A stretch of DNA of 64,000 nucleotides from Pseudofrankia saprophytica. GTDB lineage: Bacteria > Actinomycetota > Actinomycetes > Frankiales > Frankiaceae. This document shows positions 42,691-51,677 of the stretch, piece by piece (the stretch's first letter is position 1; the number at the start of each line of letters is the position of its first letter). The notes under the pieces are model-generated. The model searched no databases. It was not told where the DNA came from and saw nothing but the letters and a program-made list of their open reading frames with translations. Location of the stretch: positions 6,022,907 through 6,086,906 of the forward strand of contig NZ_KI912266.1 in NCBI RefSeq assembly GCF_000235425.2, given 5' to 3'. Made by a program: the position numbers and the translations under genes.

Positions 42691-45586
42691 CGCCCATCCT
42701 TTCGTCGTCGCCAGGAAGGCCCTGACGGAAGCCGGCCCGGAATGAGGTCACCAGGTTGCGGGCCTTCTCGGGGTCCGGCCCGGCGTTCTTGGCGTTCTTG
42801 GCGCTCGCCGTCGCCGGGGCGGCCGAGCGCCGGCCGCCGCGCAGCTCCGCGGACAGGTGCTCGCCGCGGCGGCGGTGCGGCAGGTGGCCGAGCGGTGGCT
42901 CGACCAGGCCGGCCGCTCCGGCAAGACTGGTCACTCCCGCCATGGCCGGGGGCCCCGCCGGGCCGGCCGCGCCCACCGGGGTGGGCGGAGCCTGCGGGCG
43001 CGGCGCGAACGGCGGTGGGGCCGGCCTTGACGCGCCCGGTCCCGCCGGCGGCGGCATCTTCGGCGCGGACAGTCCGGCCGGCGCCGCCGGGCGCACCGGC
43101 GGCCTCGTTCCCGCCGGCGCGGCCGGCCTGGCGGGCAGGGGCGGCGCGGTCGACGCCGGTGGGGCCGACGCGGCCGACGGGACTGGCGACGGTGGCGGGG
43201 TGCGCGGCGGGGCTGGCGGGTTGTTGGGCGGGGCCGGTGGGCGCTGGGTGGATGGGCCCGGCGAGCCGACCGTGATCGGTGGCAGCTCGAGCGTGTTGCC
43301 CCAGTCCGCCCGGACCGCGTCGAACAGCGTCGGACCCGTCGTGCCGGCGCCCACCTCGTCCGCCTCGTCGGAGCCCGCCCCGTCCGGGCCAGGGCCGCCG
43401 GCGCCGTTCGGGATGCCCTCGCCGGATCCGAGGTGGTCGCCGCGGCGCGGCGGTGGGTGGAAGAAGCTCTCGCGCACGCTGAGGACCTGTGACGGGTCCG
43501 CGTCGTAGCCGACGTCGAGACCGTCGAGGTACGCCCCGTCGTCCGCGAGGTCGTCGCCGTTCGCCGCGGCCCCCGTGGTGGCCAGACCGCCGGTGTTCAC
43601 CGCGAACGGGTTCTCGTAGCCCACCCCGACGGCGTCGAGGCGCTCCAGGGCGGAGATCCGGTCGAGCGCCGCGCGCAGCGGGTCGTCGACGACGGGTGGC
43701 ACCGCGGTGCTGTCGTCGACGAGCACCTCGGAGGGCAGCAGCACTACCGCGGTGACGCCGCCGTAGGCGCTGCGGGTCAGCTGCACGTCGATCGCGTGCC
43801 GGGCCGCCAGGTTCGCGACGACCCACAGGCCGAGCTTGTCGCCCTGCTGCTCCGGGTTGAACGGCGGCGGGTCGGCGAGGCGGGCGTTGAGCTCGGTCAT
43901 CGTGTTCGTCGGGATCCCGATGCCACGGTCGGAGATCTCGACCGCGATGCCGGTGCCGACCGGGCTCCCGGACACCGTGACCACGGTGTTCTCCGGCGAC
44001 ATCTGGGTGGCGTTCTCCACCAGCTCGGCGAGCAGGTGGATGACGTCGCCGACGACCGGGCCGACGATCCGGATGTCGATCGTGGTACTGACCTCGACCC
44101 GGGTGTACGCCTCCACCTCGGCGACCGCCGCGCGCAGCGCGTCGACCAGCTTCACCGGGGAGCGGAACACCCGGCTCGGCCGGCCGCCCGACAGGGCGAT
44201 CTGGCCCTCGACCTCCCGGCGCATGCGGGTCGCCAGGTGGTCGAGCCGGAACAGCCGATCGAGCATGTCCGGGTCCTGCTGGTCGCGTTCCAGGTCCGTG
44301 ATCAGCTTGAGCTGGCGGTGGATCAGCGTCTGGCTGCGCCGCGCCAGGTTGCGCATCGAGGCCGACAGCGAGTGCTGCGCCGCGACCTCCGTCGCCGACT
44401 GGACGGCCGCCGAGTACACCTCGCGCAGCGACCGGGCGACGTCGCCAATCTCGTCGGCGGGACCGCGCGTCCCGTCGTCGCGGCCGATGTCAGCGTCCAC
44501 CGGCCTGCGGTCGCGGATCGCGGCGGCGACCGCGGGCAGCCGCTGCTCGGCCATGTCGATGGCGTCCTCCCGCAGCGCCCGCAGCTGCCGGGCCAACCGG
44601 CGCGCGATCATGACCGACACCGCGAGCGTCAGGATCATCACGACCCCGGCGAGCAGACCGGCCAGCCAGGCTCGGGTCCGCGCCGTCGAGACGAGCGCGC
44701 TGCTGCGGTCCGACAGGTCCTGGGTGATCTGGGCCTCGACGTTGCGCAGCTGGTCGATCTTGGCGTTGGCGGCGGCGAGCCAGTCGGTCGGCGTGACGTC
44801 GACCGGCTGCTCGCTCTGCGCCTCGCGCAGCGCGCGGTCCTGCAGGGAGGTCACCGGGCCGAGCGTCGGACCGACGGCCTGGTCGTAGAGCTGGCGCTGG
44901 CCGGCGTCGGCGTAGACGTCGAACTGGCCGACCCAGGCGGCCTCGGCGCCGCTCGCGGCGCGGATGAGACCGAAGTTGTTGGAGTCGAGATGCTTGAGGA
45001 TCACCAGGATGCTGACGTAGCCGCGCTGCTGGGCGGACTGCTCGGTGACGTTGCTGATCGCCGTCAGGGCCGCGACGGTGCGGACCACCTCGGGGTCGGT
45101 GGTGCCGACGCCGGACTGGGCAGGCGTGACGGCAAGCCAGGCGCGGACGATGCCGTTGTAGAGGTTCTGGCCGGCGTCCACGGCGTACTGGTGCGCGTCG
45201 ATCTTGCGGCGTTCGGCGACCAGCTTGTCGGTCTGGGTCTCAGCGGTCGTCACGGCGGCACGCAGGCGCTCGTCGTCCGGCAGCGAGGCCGCGAACGTCT
45301 TCACGTCGCCGTACGCCCGGTCCACCTGGGGCCGGGCGGCCACCGTCTCCGCCTGCAGGACCCGGTAGCCCGAGCCGATGTAGGACAGCGACGCGTAACG
45401 CTCCTGGGACAACGCCCGGACCAGGGCGTTCACCTTGATAGTCAGCTGAGCGGCTGACTCGCTGCGGCTCGCCGCGTGCGCCGCGCCCACCTGCCCGGTC
45501 ACGAGCAGCGTGGCGAGCCCAGCGAGCGCCAGCAGCGGCACGACCAGCGCGACCGCCAGCCGGTACCGAACCGGCCAGTTCTCCAT
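42674..45586 (-). CDS. cvnA: Conservon sensor histidine kinase with NIT domain (CvnA-like)
   Basis: 970 aa. TM1 'LAVALVVPLLALAGLATLLV', an extracytoplasmic nitrate/nitrite-sensing-type domain ('SQERYASLSYIGSGYRVLQA', 'QSAQQRGYVSILVILKHLDS'), TM2 'AWLAGLLAGVVMILTLAVSV', a HAMP-like linker, 'LARRSQTLIHRQLKLITDLE' and an HATPase domain with N-box 'LLAELVENATQMSPENTVVT' and 'ISDRGIGIPTN'. The last ~270 residues are Pro/Ala-rich and intrinsically disordered. First gene of the cvnABCD operon. Confidence 0.93.
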   Translation of the reverse strand: MENWPVRYRLAVALVVPLLALAGLATLLVTGQVGAAHAASRSESAAQLTIKVNALVRALSQERYASLSYIGSGYRVLQAETVAARPQVDRAYGDVKTFAASLPDDERLRAAVTTAETQTDKLVAERRKIDAHQYAVDAGQNLYNGIVRAWLAVTPAQSGVGTTDPEVVRTVAALTAISNVTEQSAQQRGYVSILVILKHLDSNNFGLIRAASGAEAAWVGQFDVYADAGQRQLYDQAVGPTLGPVTSLQDRALREAQSEQPVDVTPTDWLAAANAKIDQLRNVEAQITQDLSDRSSALVSTARTRAWLAGLLAGVVMILTLAVSVMIARRLARQLRALREDAIDMAEQRLPAVAAAIRDRRPVDADIGRDDGTRGPADEIGDVARSLREVYSAAVQSATEVAAQHSLSASMRNLARRSQTLIHRQLKLITDLERDQQDPDMLDRLFRLDHLATRMRREVEGQIALSGGRPSRVFRSPVKLVDALRAAVAEVEAYTRVEVSTTIDIRIVGPVVGDVIHLLAELVENATQMSPENTVVTVSGSPVGTGIAVEISDRGIGIPTNTMTELNARLADPPPFNPEQQGDKLGLWVVANLAARHAIDVQLTRSAYGGVTAVVLLPSEVLVDDSTAVPPVVDDPLRAALDRISALERLDAVGVGYENPFAVNTGGLATTGAAANGDDLADDGAYLDGLDVGYDADPSQVLSVRESFFHPPPRRGDHLGSGEGIPNGAGGPGPDGAGSDEADEVGAGTTGPTLFDAVRADWGNTLELPPITVGSPGPSTQRPPAPPNNPPAPPRTPPPSPVPSAASAPPASTAPPLPARPAAPAGTRPPVRPAAPAGLSAPKMPPPAGPGASRPAPPPFAPRPQAPPTPVGAAGPAGPPAMAGVTSLAGAAGLVEPPLGHLPHRRRGEHLSAELRGGRRSAAPATASAKNAKNAGPDPEKARNLVTSFRAGFRQGLPGDDERMGDASHR

Positions 45587-45884
45587 CTCGCTCCCATCGG
45601 CGGATGCGGCACGACGACATTGGGGACCCGGGTCAGTGGGTGAAGAACAGGGTCAGGATGTGAGACGTGATCGGAGTAGCGGGGCCCAGAGGGGTGGGAT
45701 CGGAATTCGACGGGGTGGGCATTGCGGGCGGGTGGGTCAGGGCCGCCGGAGCCGCGCCGGCACAGGAGGGGGGTGCACCGACGGCACCGACAGGAACGGA
45801 GGGGGTCGTGGCTGCGGCGAGGCGGCACCCCTTTGTCGCCATTGATTGCGGGTGCCGTCCCGAGCTCCGGCGGCGTTGCAAAAG

Positions 45885-46040
45885 CTAGCCCGCCCCGGAC
45901 GGCGCCGATAGGTGAGCCAACGGTCCTATGTGGGACATGCGTCCTATAGGGGTCAGCTGGCACGGTCCTATGTGGGACACGCGTCCTATAGGGGTCAGCG
46001 AGGACCGTCCTATGTGGGACACGCGTCCTATTGGGGTCAT
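45885..46040 (-). CDS. Possible 51-aa repeat peptide read from the 42-bp array
   Basis: ATG 46040 with GAGGGGG five bases upstream, stop at 45885. The product contains three 14-residue units of TPIGRVSHIG type (third with Met for Val) and ends 'LAHLSAPSGAG'. For: ribosome site, in-frame 42-nt period, open throughout. Against: six ATA and six GGA codons, very unusual for this genome, and the DNA is better explained as a phased binding array. Function unknown. Confidence 0.3.
   Translation of the reverse strand: MTPIGRVSHIGRSSLTPIGRVSHIGPCQLTPIGRMSHIGPLAHLSAPSGAG
45923..46036. repeat. Three 42-bp tandem repeats with six GTCCTAT boxes
   Basis: GTCCTAT starts at 45923, 45941, 45965, 45983, 46007 and 46025, so spacing alternates 18, 24, 18, 24, 18. 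Each unit has GTCCTATGTGGGAC (GTCC/GGAC dyad) followed by GTCCTATAGGGGTC. The 42-bp period equals four helical turns, placing all boxes on one DNA face. Likely an operator array for the flanking LuxR-type gene or cvn operon. Confidence 0.85.
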
Positions 46041-46220
46041 TGAAGCCCCCTCACCTGGATAGTCCGTACTCGTGTCTTGGTGTAGCCTGCCCCGCACAGC
46101 CCTTCGACCAGGCGTAGCGGGGCAGCCACGCCGGTCGTGGACCGGCCGAAACAGTCCTCCCGCGTCCCGCCCCGCCCCACCTCGAACCCGTGCCGTGCCA
46201 CCTACGGAGGGAGACGCCTG

Positions 46221-47234
46221 GTGCTGCTGGAGAAGCTGTTCGGTCTCGACGAGTTCGGCGTCGCCGTCTACCGGGCGGCCGCCGGGCACCGCTACTCCGA
46301 CATCGAGTCGCTGGCCGAATGGGTCGGCCGGCCGGTGGCACAGGTCCAGGCCGAGGTGCACCGGCAGACGCAGCGCGGCCTGCTGCGCCTCGTCGGCGAC
46401 ACGTGGGAGGCCCAGGACCCGGCGCTGGTGCTCGAGGCGGAGCACGCGGCCGAACGCGTCGAGCTGGAGGCCACCCGCTCGGTCATGGTCGAACAGCGCG
46501 CGGCGCTATACCGAAGCGGGCTGTTCGCGGACTACCTGGCCGGCCGGCGCCGCCCAGGCCCCCACGACCGGGTCGTCACGATCCTCGATCACCACCAGAT
46601 CCTGCTGAAGATCGCCGAGCTGGTCGAGAACGCCGAGTCCCAGGTGCACTTCCTGCTCGGCGGGCCAAGCCCGGCCGGCCCGGGGCAGGTCCAGTACATC
46701 CAGGACCTGGTGTGGGGGATGGCGCGCGCGGTGGAGCGTGGGGTACGGGTCGCCTCCGTGTGGGCGCCCGAGTACGTCGCGGCCGCCCGCGCGGCCAGCG
46801 GGACGCGGCGGCTGCCTCCGCTGGGCTGGGTCCGACAGAGCACCCAGGTGCCGATGCGGGCCGTCGTGGCCGACGCCCGCGCGGCCATCCTGCCGGTCGA
46901 CCCGGACAACCTGGACCGGGGGGCGCTCGTCGTCGAGGCCCCCAGCCTGCTCGCCATCCTCGCCGACATGATCGAACGCATTCACCGCGACGCGCAGCCG
47001 TTGGCGGCGCCCCCGCCCGCCGCGGACCCCGCCGTGCAGCGCCGCCAGAACGCGGTGCTCGCGCTGCTGGCGCAGGGCCACACCGACCACGTGATCGCCA
47101 CCCAGCTGGGCGTCACCATCCGGACCGTCCGCCGGGACGTCGCCGACCTCTACGAGGCGCACAACGTGACCAGCCGCTTCGAGCTCGGCGCCGTTACGGC
47201 CAGCCTCGGCCTCCTCCCGCCCATCGAGGTTTGA
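46221..47234 (+). CDS. LuxR-type C-terminal HTH regulator with TrmB-like N-terminal part
   Basis: 337 aa from GTG 46221 (GGAGGGAG seven bases upstream). N-terminal 'SDIESLAEWVGRPVAQVQAE' looks like a winged helix and is followed by a helical linker. 'QILLKIAELVENAESQVHFL' through 'PMRAVVADARAAILPVDPDN' resembles the phospholipase-D-like sensor seen in TrmB-type regulators. The C-terminal LuxR HTH reads 'VLALLAQGHTDHVIATQLGV' and 'TIRTVRRDVADLYEAHNVTS'. Faces the repeat array, a probable autoregulatory target. Confidence 0.85.
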   Translation: MLLEKLFGLDEFGVAVYRAAAGHRYSDIESLAEWVGRPVAQVQAEVHRQTQRGLLRLVGDTWEAQDPALVLEAEHAAERVELEATRSVMVEQRAALYRSGLFADYLAGRRRPGPHDRVVTILDHHQILLKIAELVENAESQVHFLLGGPSPAGPGQVQYIQDLVWGMARAVERGVRVASVWAPEYVAAARAASGTRRLPPLGWVRQSTQVPMRAVVADARAAILPVDPDNLDRGALVVEAPSLLAILADMIERIHRDAQPLAAPPPAADPAVQRRQNAVLALLAQGHTDHVIATQLGVTIRTVRRDVADLYEAHNVTSRFELGAVTASLGLLPPIEV

Positions 47235-47516
47235 GCGCTCCCGCGGCCGGGAGCTCCGCGCCCCAGACCTCCCAGCAGACCTCCAGATCGCTTCGCGATC
47301 CGGCAGGAACCCCGGCTTCGTGATCCGGCAGGACCCTGCTCCCCACGTGGTTCCGGGCACTGGCATATGACGGTGGTTCGGCTGAGTCCGGGCTGACGAG
47401 GTGGCTAGGTTGGCACAGCGCTGATGCGCCGTCACTGGTGGTCGCTGAGTTGCATGAAGGGATTGCCGGTGTGCGTCTACGCCCTTGTCGCCGGCCGCCT
47501 GTCGGTGGCGGGACCG

Positions 47517-48422
47517 TTAGGTAGGGCGGCCGGCGACGGTGGCGGCGTGGCGGCGGAAGCTGGCGAGGGCGCGGCGGACGACGAGACGTTCCGCGCGGTC
47601 GGGGCGTAGCAGCGCGATCAGGTAGCGGGCGGTCTCGATGCCGGCGATCTCGCGCAAGGTGATCGCGCCGCCGGTCGGTGTGGTGTAGCGCGGCAGGACG
47701 GCGACCCGGTCGCCGCGGGCGACAAGGGCCTCGACCAGCCGGTTGTCGCGCAGCCGCTGGACGACGGACACGCCTCGCCCGGTCACCTCCTCGACGGCCA
47801 GCCGGACGGTGTCGAACGGGTAGCCGACCGGAACGCCGTACCACTCGACCTCGACGAGGTCGTCGGCCGCCACCTGCTCCAGGCGGGCCAACGGATGACC
47901 GACGCGCATCGCGATGTCGAGCGGTTCACGGGCAAGCGGCACGGTGACGAGGCCGTCGGCGCCCGGCGGCGGCCCCTTCCCGAGGCTGTGACCGATGACG
48001 ATGTCGTAGTCGGTCACCAGCGCGGCGTACTCGTGCTCGGCGAGGTCCACGTCGTCGCATTCCAGCCGGACCGCCGTCGTCTCAAGCTCGGCCAGCACGT
48101 CCGGGAGCAGGAACGTCGCGGCGCTCGGAAGGGCGGCCACCCGTACGACGCCGGCGGGCTCACCGCGAAACTCGTCGAACCGCGCCTGCACCTCGGCCAG
48201 TACCCGGGCGACGTCGCGGCCGGCGTCGGCCAGCAGCCGGCCGGCCTCGGTGAGCCGGATCCCCCGGCCGTGCGGCTCGACGAGCCGGACGCCGAACTCG
48301 CGCTGAGCGGTGCGCAACTGCTGGGAGACGGCGGACGGGGTGCGATGGGTGGCCGCGGCGACCGCGGTGACGCTGCCGCGCGCGGCGAGCTCGCACAGCA
48401 GGTCCAGATGGCGGACGTCCAC
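47517..48422 (-). CDS. LysR-family transcriptional regulator
   Basis: 301 aa. N-terminal 'MDVRHLDLLCELAARGSVTA', 'VAAATHRTPSAVSQQLRTAQ' is a typical LysR winged helix, followed by the periplasmic-binding-like effector domain ('GVVRVAALPSAATFLLPDVL', 'DYDIVIGHSLGKGPPP'). Divergent from the EamA exporter, with an LTTR box between them. Confidence 0.93.
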   Translation of the reverse strand: MDVRHLDLLCELAARGSVTAVAAATHRTPSAVSQQLRTAQREFGVRLVEPHGRGIRLTEAGRLLADAGRDVARVLAEVQARFDEFRGEPAGVVRVAALPSAATFLLPDVLAELETTAVRLECDDVDLAEHEYAALVTDYDIVIGHSLGKGPPPGADGLVTVPLAREPLDIAMRVGHPLARLEQVAADDLVEVEWYGVPVGYPFDTVRLAVEEVTGRGVSVVQRLRDNRLVEALVARGDRVAVLPRYTTPTGGAITLREIAGIETARYLIALLRPDRAERLVVRRALASFRRHAATVAGRPT

Positions 48423-48441
48423 GCCGCCAGACTACCGACCT

Positions 48442-48456
48442 TGTAGGAGACCTACA
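48442..48456. promoter_or_regulatory. LTTR box TGTAGG-N3-CCTACA
   Basis: Perfect 6-bp dyad TGTAGG (48442-48447) AGA CCTACA (48451-48456) with T-N11-A symbolism of LysR operators (it spans 15 bp), 20 bases upstream of the LysR start. An AT-rich segment (TATATACGTATTAG) follows, probably part of the divergent promoters. Confidence 0.7.
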
Positions 48457-48514
48457 GGTATATACGTATTAGTTTCACTTGTTCTTACAGCTCGTTGTCC
48501 GCGACAGTCGCGGT

Positions 48515-49552
48515 ATGCCGCCCCGTCACCGCCTCCTCGCCCTGATCGTCGCGGTCGCCTGGGGCCTGAACTTCCTCGCCATCGACGCGTCGCTCGAACA
48601 CTTCCCGCCGTTCCTGCTGGCCGCGGCGCGGTTCGCCATCATCGCGGTACCGACGCTGCTACTGGTGCCCCGTCCGCGGGTGCCGGCGCGGTGGCTGTTC
48701 GGCTATGGCCTCGGCTTCGGGACGTTGCAGTTCCTGTTCCTGTACTGGGCGATGCACGCGGGGATCCAGCCAGGGCTTGCCTCCCTGGTGCTTCAGTCAT
48801 CGGCGCCGTTCACGGTGCTGCTGGGGGTGTCGCTGTTCGGCGACAGGGTTACGCCGCGGCGGCTCGCGGGCCTGGCGGTCGCGGTGCTCGGGCTCGCGGT
48901 CGTCGGCTGGGAACGGTCACACACGGCGGCGATCGGGCCGTTCCTGCTGGTGCTGGCCGGCGGATTCGGCTGGGCGATCGGAAACATCTGCAACGCCCGG
49001 GCGAAGGCATCCAACCCGTTCCACCTGACCCTCTGGATGTCGGTGGTGCCGCCGATCCCGATGTTCGGCCTCTCGCTGCTGGTGGAGGGCCCGCACCGGA
49101 TCGGCGCCGCGTTCTCCACGACGGGGCACCTGCTCGGAGCGCTGGTCGGGCTCGCCTACACCGTGCTGATCGGCACCCTGCTTGGTTCGGGTCTCTGGAG
49201 CTGGCTGATGGCGCGGCATCCCGCCGGGCTCGTCGCACCGTTCTCCATGCTCGTCCCCGTCGTCGGCCTGTCGACCTCGGCCCTTGTTCTCGGCGAGCAC
49301 GTCACCGCGCTCGAGATCGCCGGCGCCGCACTGGTCGTCGGCGGCGTCCTGTCTGGCTCGACGACCCGAACCGTGCCGATCCCCCTCCGCTGGCGTCGGC
49401 GACGCCAGGAACGACGTCAGGAACACCGCGGCCCGACCACGCCGACCGCCCCGACCGCTTCGACTGGCCCGACCTCGCCGGCTGGCCCGACCGTCTCGGC
49501 TGGCCCGGCCATGGCCGCGACGGTCGCCACGGGCCGGCAAAACAGGCTGTGA
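48515..49552 (+). CDS. EamA/DMT-family transporter
   Basis: 345 aa with ten predicted helices in two EamA repeats: 'LIVAVAWGLNFLAIDASLEH', 'MHAGIQPGLASLVLQSSAPF', 'TVLLGVSLFGDRVTPRRLAG' and in the second half 'LGSGLWSWLMARHPAGLVAP', 'VVGLSTSALVLGEHVTALEI'. Probable exporter of an amino acid or metabolite. The C-terminal 45 residues are Thr/Pro-rich. ATG 48515 is chosen; the ribosome site is weak, and an upstream in-frame start at 48479 is possible. Confidence 0.9.
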   Translation: MPPRHRLLALIVAVAWGLNFLAIDASLEHFPPFLLAAARFAIIAVPTLLLVPRPRVPARWLFGYGLGFGTLQFLFLYWAMHAGIQPGLASLVLQSSAPFTVLLGVSLFGDRVTPRRLAGLAVAVLGLAVVGWERSHTAAIGPFLLVLAGGFGWAIGNICNARAKASNPFHLTLWMSVVPPIPMFGLSLLVEGPHRIGAAFSTTGHLLGALVGLAYTVLIGTLLGSGLWSWLMARHPAGLVAPFSMLVPVVGLSTSALVLGEHVTALEIAGAALVVGGVLSGSTTRTVPIPLRWRRRRQERRQEHRGPTTPTAPTASTGPTSPAGPTVSAGPAMAATVATGRQNRL

Positions 49553-49979
49553 CCACCGAGGCGACCGGGACCTACGCCCGTAGCCGCCTCTTCGGACCGC
49601 CCACCCGCAGGGAAATGCTGGTCAGCCCGCGCCCGAGGAGCTCGCCAAAGACCGAACCGTGGTGCGTCGCCACGCCTATCGGCACGCTGAACCAACACGC
49701 TTCACAGCAACGCCATCTATGTGTGTTGGATCAGCGGGTGTATAGGCACGCCTGCCTGCCACACATCGCCGTCCGGGCAGAGGCCGAGCTGGCGGACACC
49801 CGCCGCGGGCTCGGCGATCCACACCGGCCCGCCCCCGATCACCCGCCAGCGGCCACCTCAGCCGTATGCACACAACTACTTGGCGTATCAGTCCAGCGAG
49901 CCACCGGAAGGCGGACGCGTCGCGGCGCGCGCCCCTGATCGTGGCGTCCGGCAGGGCGAAGCCCGCCGGGGCGAAGGCG
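49553..49979. other. 427-bp convergent intergenic region with a long imperfect hairpin
   Basis: Between the EamA gene and the TrmH-like gene. Its main content is the hairpin repeat at 49674-49762. To the right, 49760-49850 read on the minus strand gives a short ORF-like stretch ('WIAEPAAGVRQLGLCPDGDV') that may be a gene relic. Confidence 0.55.
49674..49762 (-). repeat. Dispersed ~85-bp repeat, copy 2 (hairpin form)
   Basis: Nested inverted repeats: GCCTAT (49674-49679)/ATAGGC (49742-49747), CGCTGA/TCAGCG, CCAACAC/GTGTTGG around a ~24-nt loop. The complement matches copy 1 near 13.98 kb. Could be a terminator for the convergent genes or a MITE-like element. Confidence 0.65.
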
Positions 49980-50498
49980 TCAAAGGAGGCCCGCGAGGCG
50001 GTAGAGGACGAGCGAGCCGGCAACGGCGACGTTCAGCGAATGTCCGGTGCCCACCATGGGGATCTCGACGACCGTGTCCAGCAGGGGCATGGCGCCGTCG
50101 GGAATTCCGGTGCCCTCGTGGCCGAGCACCATCACGGTGCGGCCGCCCGCCGCCGGCAGGTCGCCGAGGCGGATCGAGCCCTCCGCGAGCTCCACTCCGA
50201 CGATCGCCGCTCCGGCGGCGCGCTGGGCGGCGAGCCAGTCGAGCGGATCAGCCACGCGGTGCACGCATGACCGGTGGCGCAGGGTGTTTCCCTTGGCGAG
50301 CGCCTCGGAGATCCAGGACGGCCGGCGCGGCACGGCGAGACAGGCCCCGACAGCGTCGCAGGTGCGCAGCAGCGTGCCCAGATTGACGCCATGCTTTGGC
50401 CACAACGGCGCGGCCACCAGGTGGTTCCAGCAGTGATGCGGCCGCTGGCGGCGAAGCCGGCGCAGCTCGGCCGGCGTACGCACGGATGCGCCGCTCAT
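49980..50498 (-). CDS. TrmH/SpoU-family RNA 2'-O-methyltransferase
   Basis: 172-aa SPOUT protein. The C-terminal knot motifs are present: 'HGVNLGTLLRTCDAVGACLA' (motif 1, Asn-x-Gly-x-x-x-Arg), 'TVMVLGHEGTGIPD' (motif 2) and 'VVEIPMVGTGHSLNVAVAGS' (motif 3). Probably methylates tRNA or rRNA ribose. Short for the family (no N-terminal substrate domain). Confidence 0.92.
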   Translation of the reverse strand: MSGASVRTPAELRRLRRQRPHHCWNHLVAAPLWPKHGVNLGTLLRTCDAVGACLAVPRRPSWISEALAKGNTLRHRSCVHRVADPLDWLAAQRAAGAAIVGVELAEGSIRLGDLPAAGGRTVMVLGHEGTGIPDGAMPLLDTVVEIPMVGTGHSLNVAVAGSLVLYRLAGLL

Positions 50499-50761
50499 GG
50501 GGCGATGCGGAGCACAGCCCCCTTGTCTACGGGTGACGTCATGCGATCAACGGTATCGCGCGGGCGGTCCACCAGCACCGCCAGACCGCCGTCGGACCCG
50601 CCCTCGAACGACTCGGCTGGGCCACATCTCGACACCGTCTGAGGCGGGGCATTTCAGCCTTACCGCCCACACGGGGCCCCGCCGTCCAGGAGAATGGAAT
50701 AACAACAGATGATCAATTGCCATGGGGCGGTCGGGGGGACGCCGCACCGGGGAGCTCACCG

Positions 50762-51403
50762 ATGCATGACATGTTCAATGACCCTGCCCGCCGTCTGCTC
50801 ATTGTCGCCCAGGAGGAGGCCCTCGGCTTTGGCCACGACCAGATCGGCACCGAGCACCTGCTGCTCGCCCTGCTCAACCGGCGCGCCGGCGCCGGAACCC
50901 AGGTGCTGGCTTCCCTCGGCGTCACCCTGGAACGCGCCCGCTCCGAGGTCGAGGCCATCGTCGGCCGCGGCCTGACGAGGCCGGCCGCCGTGCGCGGGAA
51001 GGCTCGCCGCGACCGCCGCCTGTCCTTCACCCAGCGGGCCGAATGGATCCTGGAACGCGCGCGGCTCGAGGCGAAGGCGGCCGAGCATTCCTACGTCGGC
51101 CCGGAGCACATCCTGCTCAGCCTGCTGCGCGAGGACGGCGGCGAGGGCGCCAAGATCCTCGACCGGCTGCGGCTCAACCGGGACGAGGCACGCCGGCGGA
51201 CGCTGGTCGCGCTGCGCGTCCTGCCCTATCCGGGCCCAACTCTGCTGGACTCGGTCTCTGGCGACCTCGACGCCCAGATAGCGGCCCTGCGTGAGGCGAA
51301 GGACGAGGCCCTGGACAACCGCGACTTCGCCCTGGCGGTCGAGGTCCGCCAGAACGAGCGGACCCTCCTGGCCCAGCGCGCGAGCGTCGCCGCCCCGTCC
51401 TAG
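50762..51403 (+). CDS. Clp N-terminal repeat domain protein
   Basis: 213 aa with two Clp-N repeats ('ARRLLIVAQEEALGFGHDQI', 'GTEHLLLALLNR'; 'AEWILERARLEAKAAEHSYV', 'GPEHILLSLLREDGGEGAKI') and a C-terminal helical UVR-like segment ('IAALREAKDEALDNRDFALA'). No AAA+ modules, so it resembles stand-alone ClpC adaptor-like proteins. ATG 50762 has GGGAG upstream. Confidence 0.9.
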   Translation: MHDMFNDPARRLLIVAQEEALGFGHDQIGTEHLLLALLNRRAGAGTQVLASLGVTLERARSEVEAIVGRGLTRPAAVRGKARRDRRLSFTQRAEWILERARLEAKAAEHSYVGPEHILLSLLREDGGEGAKILDRLRLNRDEARRRTLVALRVLPYPGPTLLDSVSGDLDAQIAALREAKDEALDNRDFALAVEVRQNERTLLAQRASVAAPS

Positions 51404-51412
51404 AGGTGCCGC

Positions 51413-51444
51413 CCCGTCCTGGAAGACAGCCCGTCCAGGACGGG
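51413..51444 (+). terminator. Stem-loop after the Clp-N gene
   Basis: CCCGTCCTGGA (51413-51423), 10-nt loop, TCCAGGACGGG (51434-51444), a perfect 11-bp stem ten bases after the stop. No T-run follows, as is usual in high-GC actinobacteria. Confidence 0.75.
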
Positions 51445-51677
51445 CCTGACCACCAGCGGCGGGGCCCGGCGCCGTGCACACGCAGCGCCGCTGACGCCCG
51501 GTGCCACCGGAGGCTCTGTGGGTGCCGCCGAGGCTCGGAGTCCCGGCCACAACGGTCGGTCAGCGGCGCCGGTCAACCTCCTCGATGGTTCTGGTGTAGT
51601 TTGGCCGCCAGCCGGCCCGGGTGTGCATGGTTCCCCCCGTACCGCGCATACCCGGGCCGCGTCCGTTCGACGATTTC

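Larger units (their letters stand above)
45587..46220. other. 634-bp divergent region with a phased repeat array
   Basis: Lies between cvnA (minus) and the LuxR-type gene (plus). The left 300 bp show nothing recognisable. 45923-46036 holds the 42-bp repeat array. A 51-codon minus-strand ORF reads through it (separate entry). Confidence 0.7.

Noticed and set aside
43796..45457. 553-codon plus-strand frame opposite the conservon kinase
   Set aside because: His/Asp/Arg-rich shadow of the kinase; no domain similarity.
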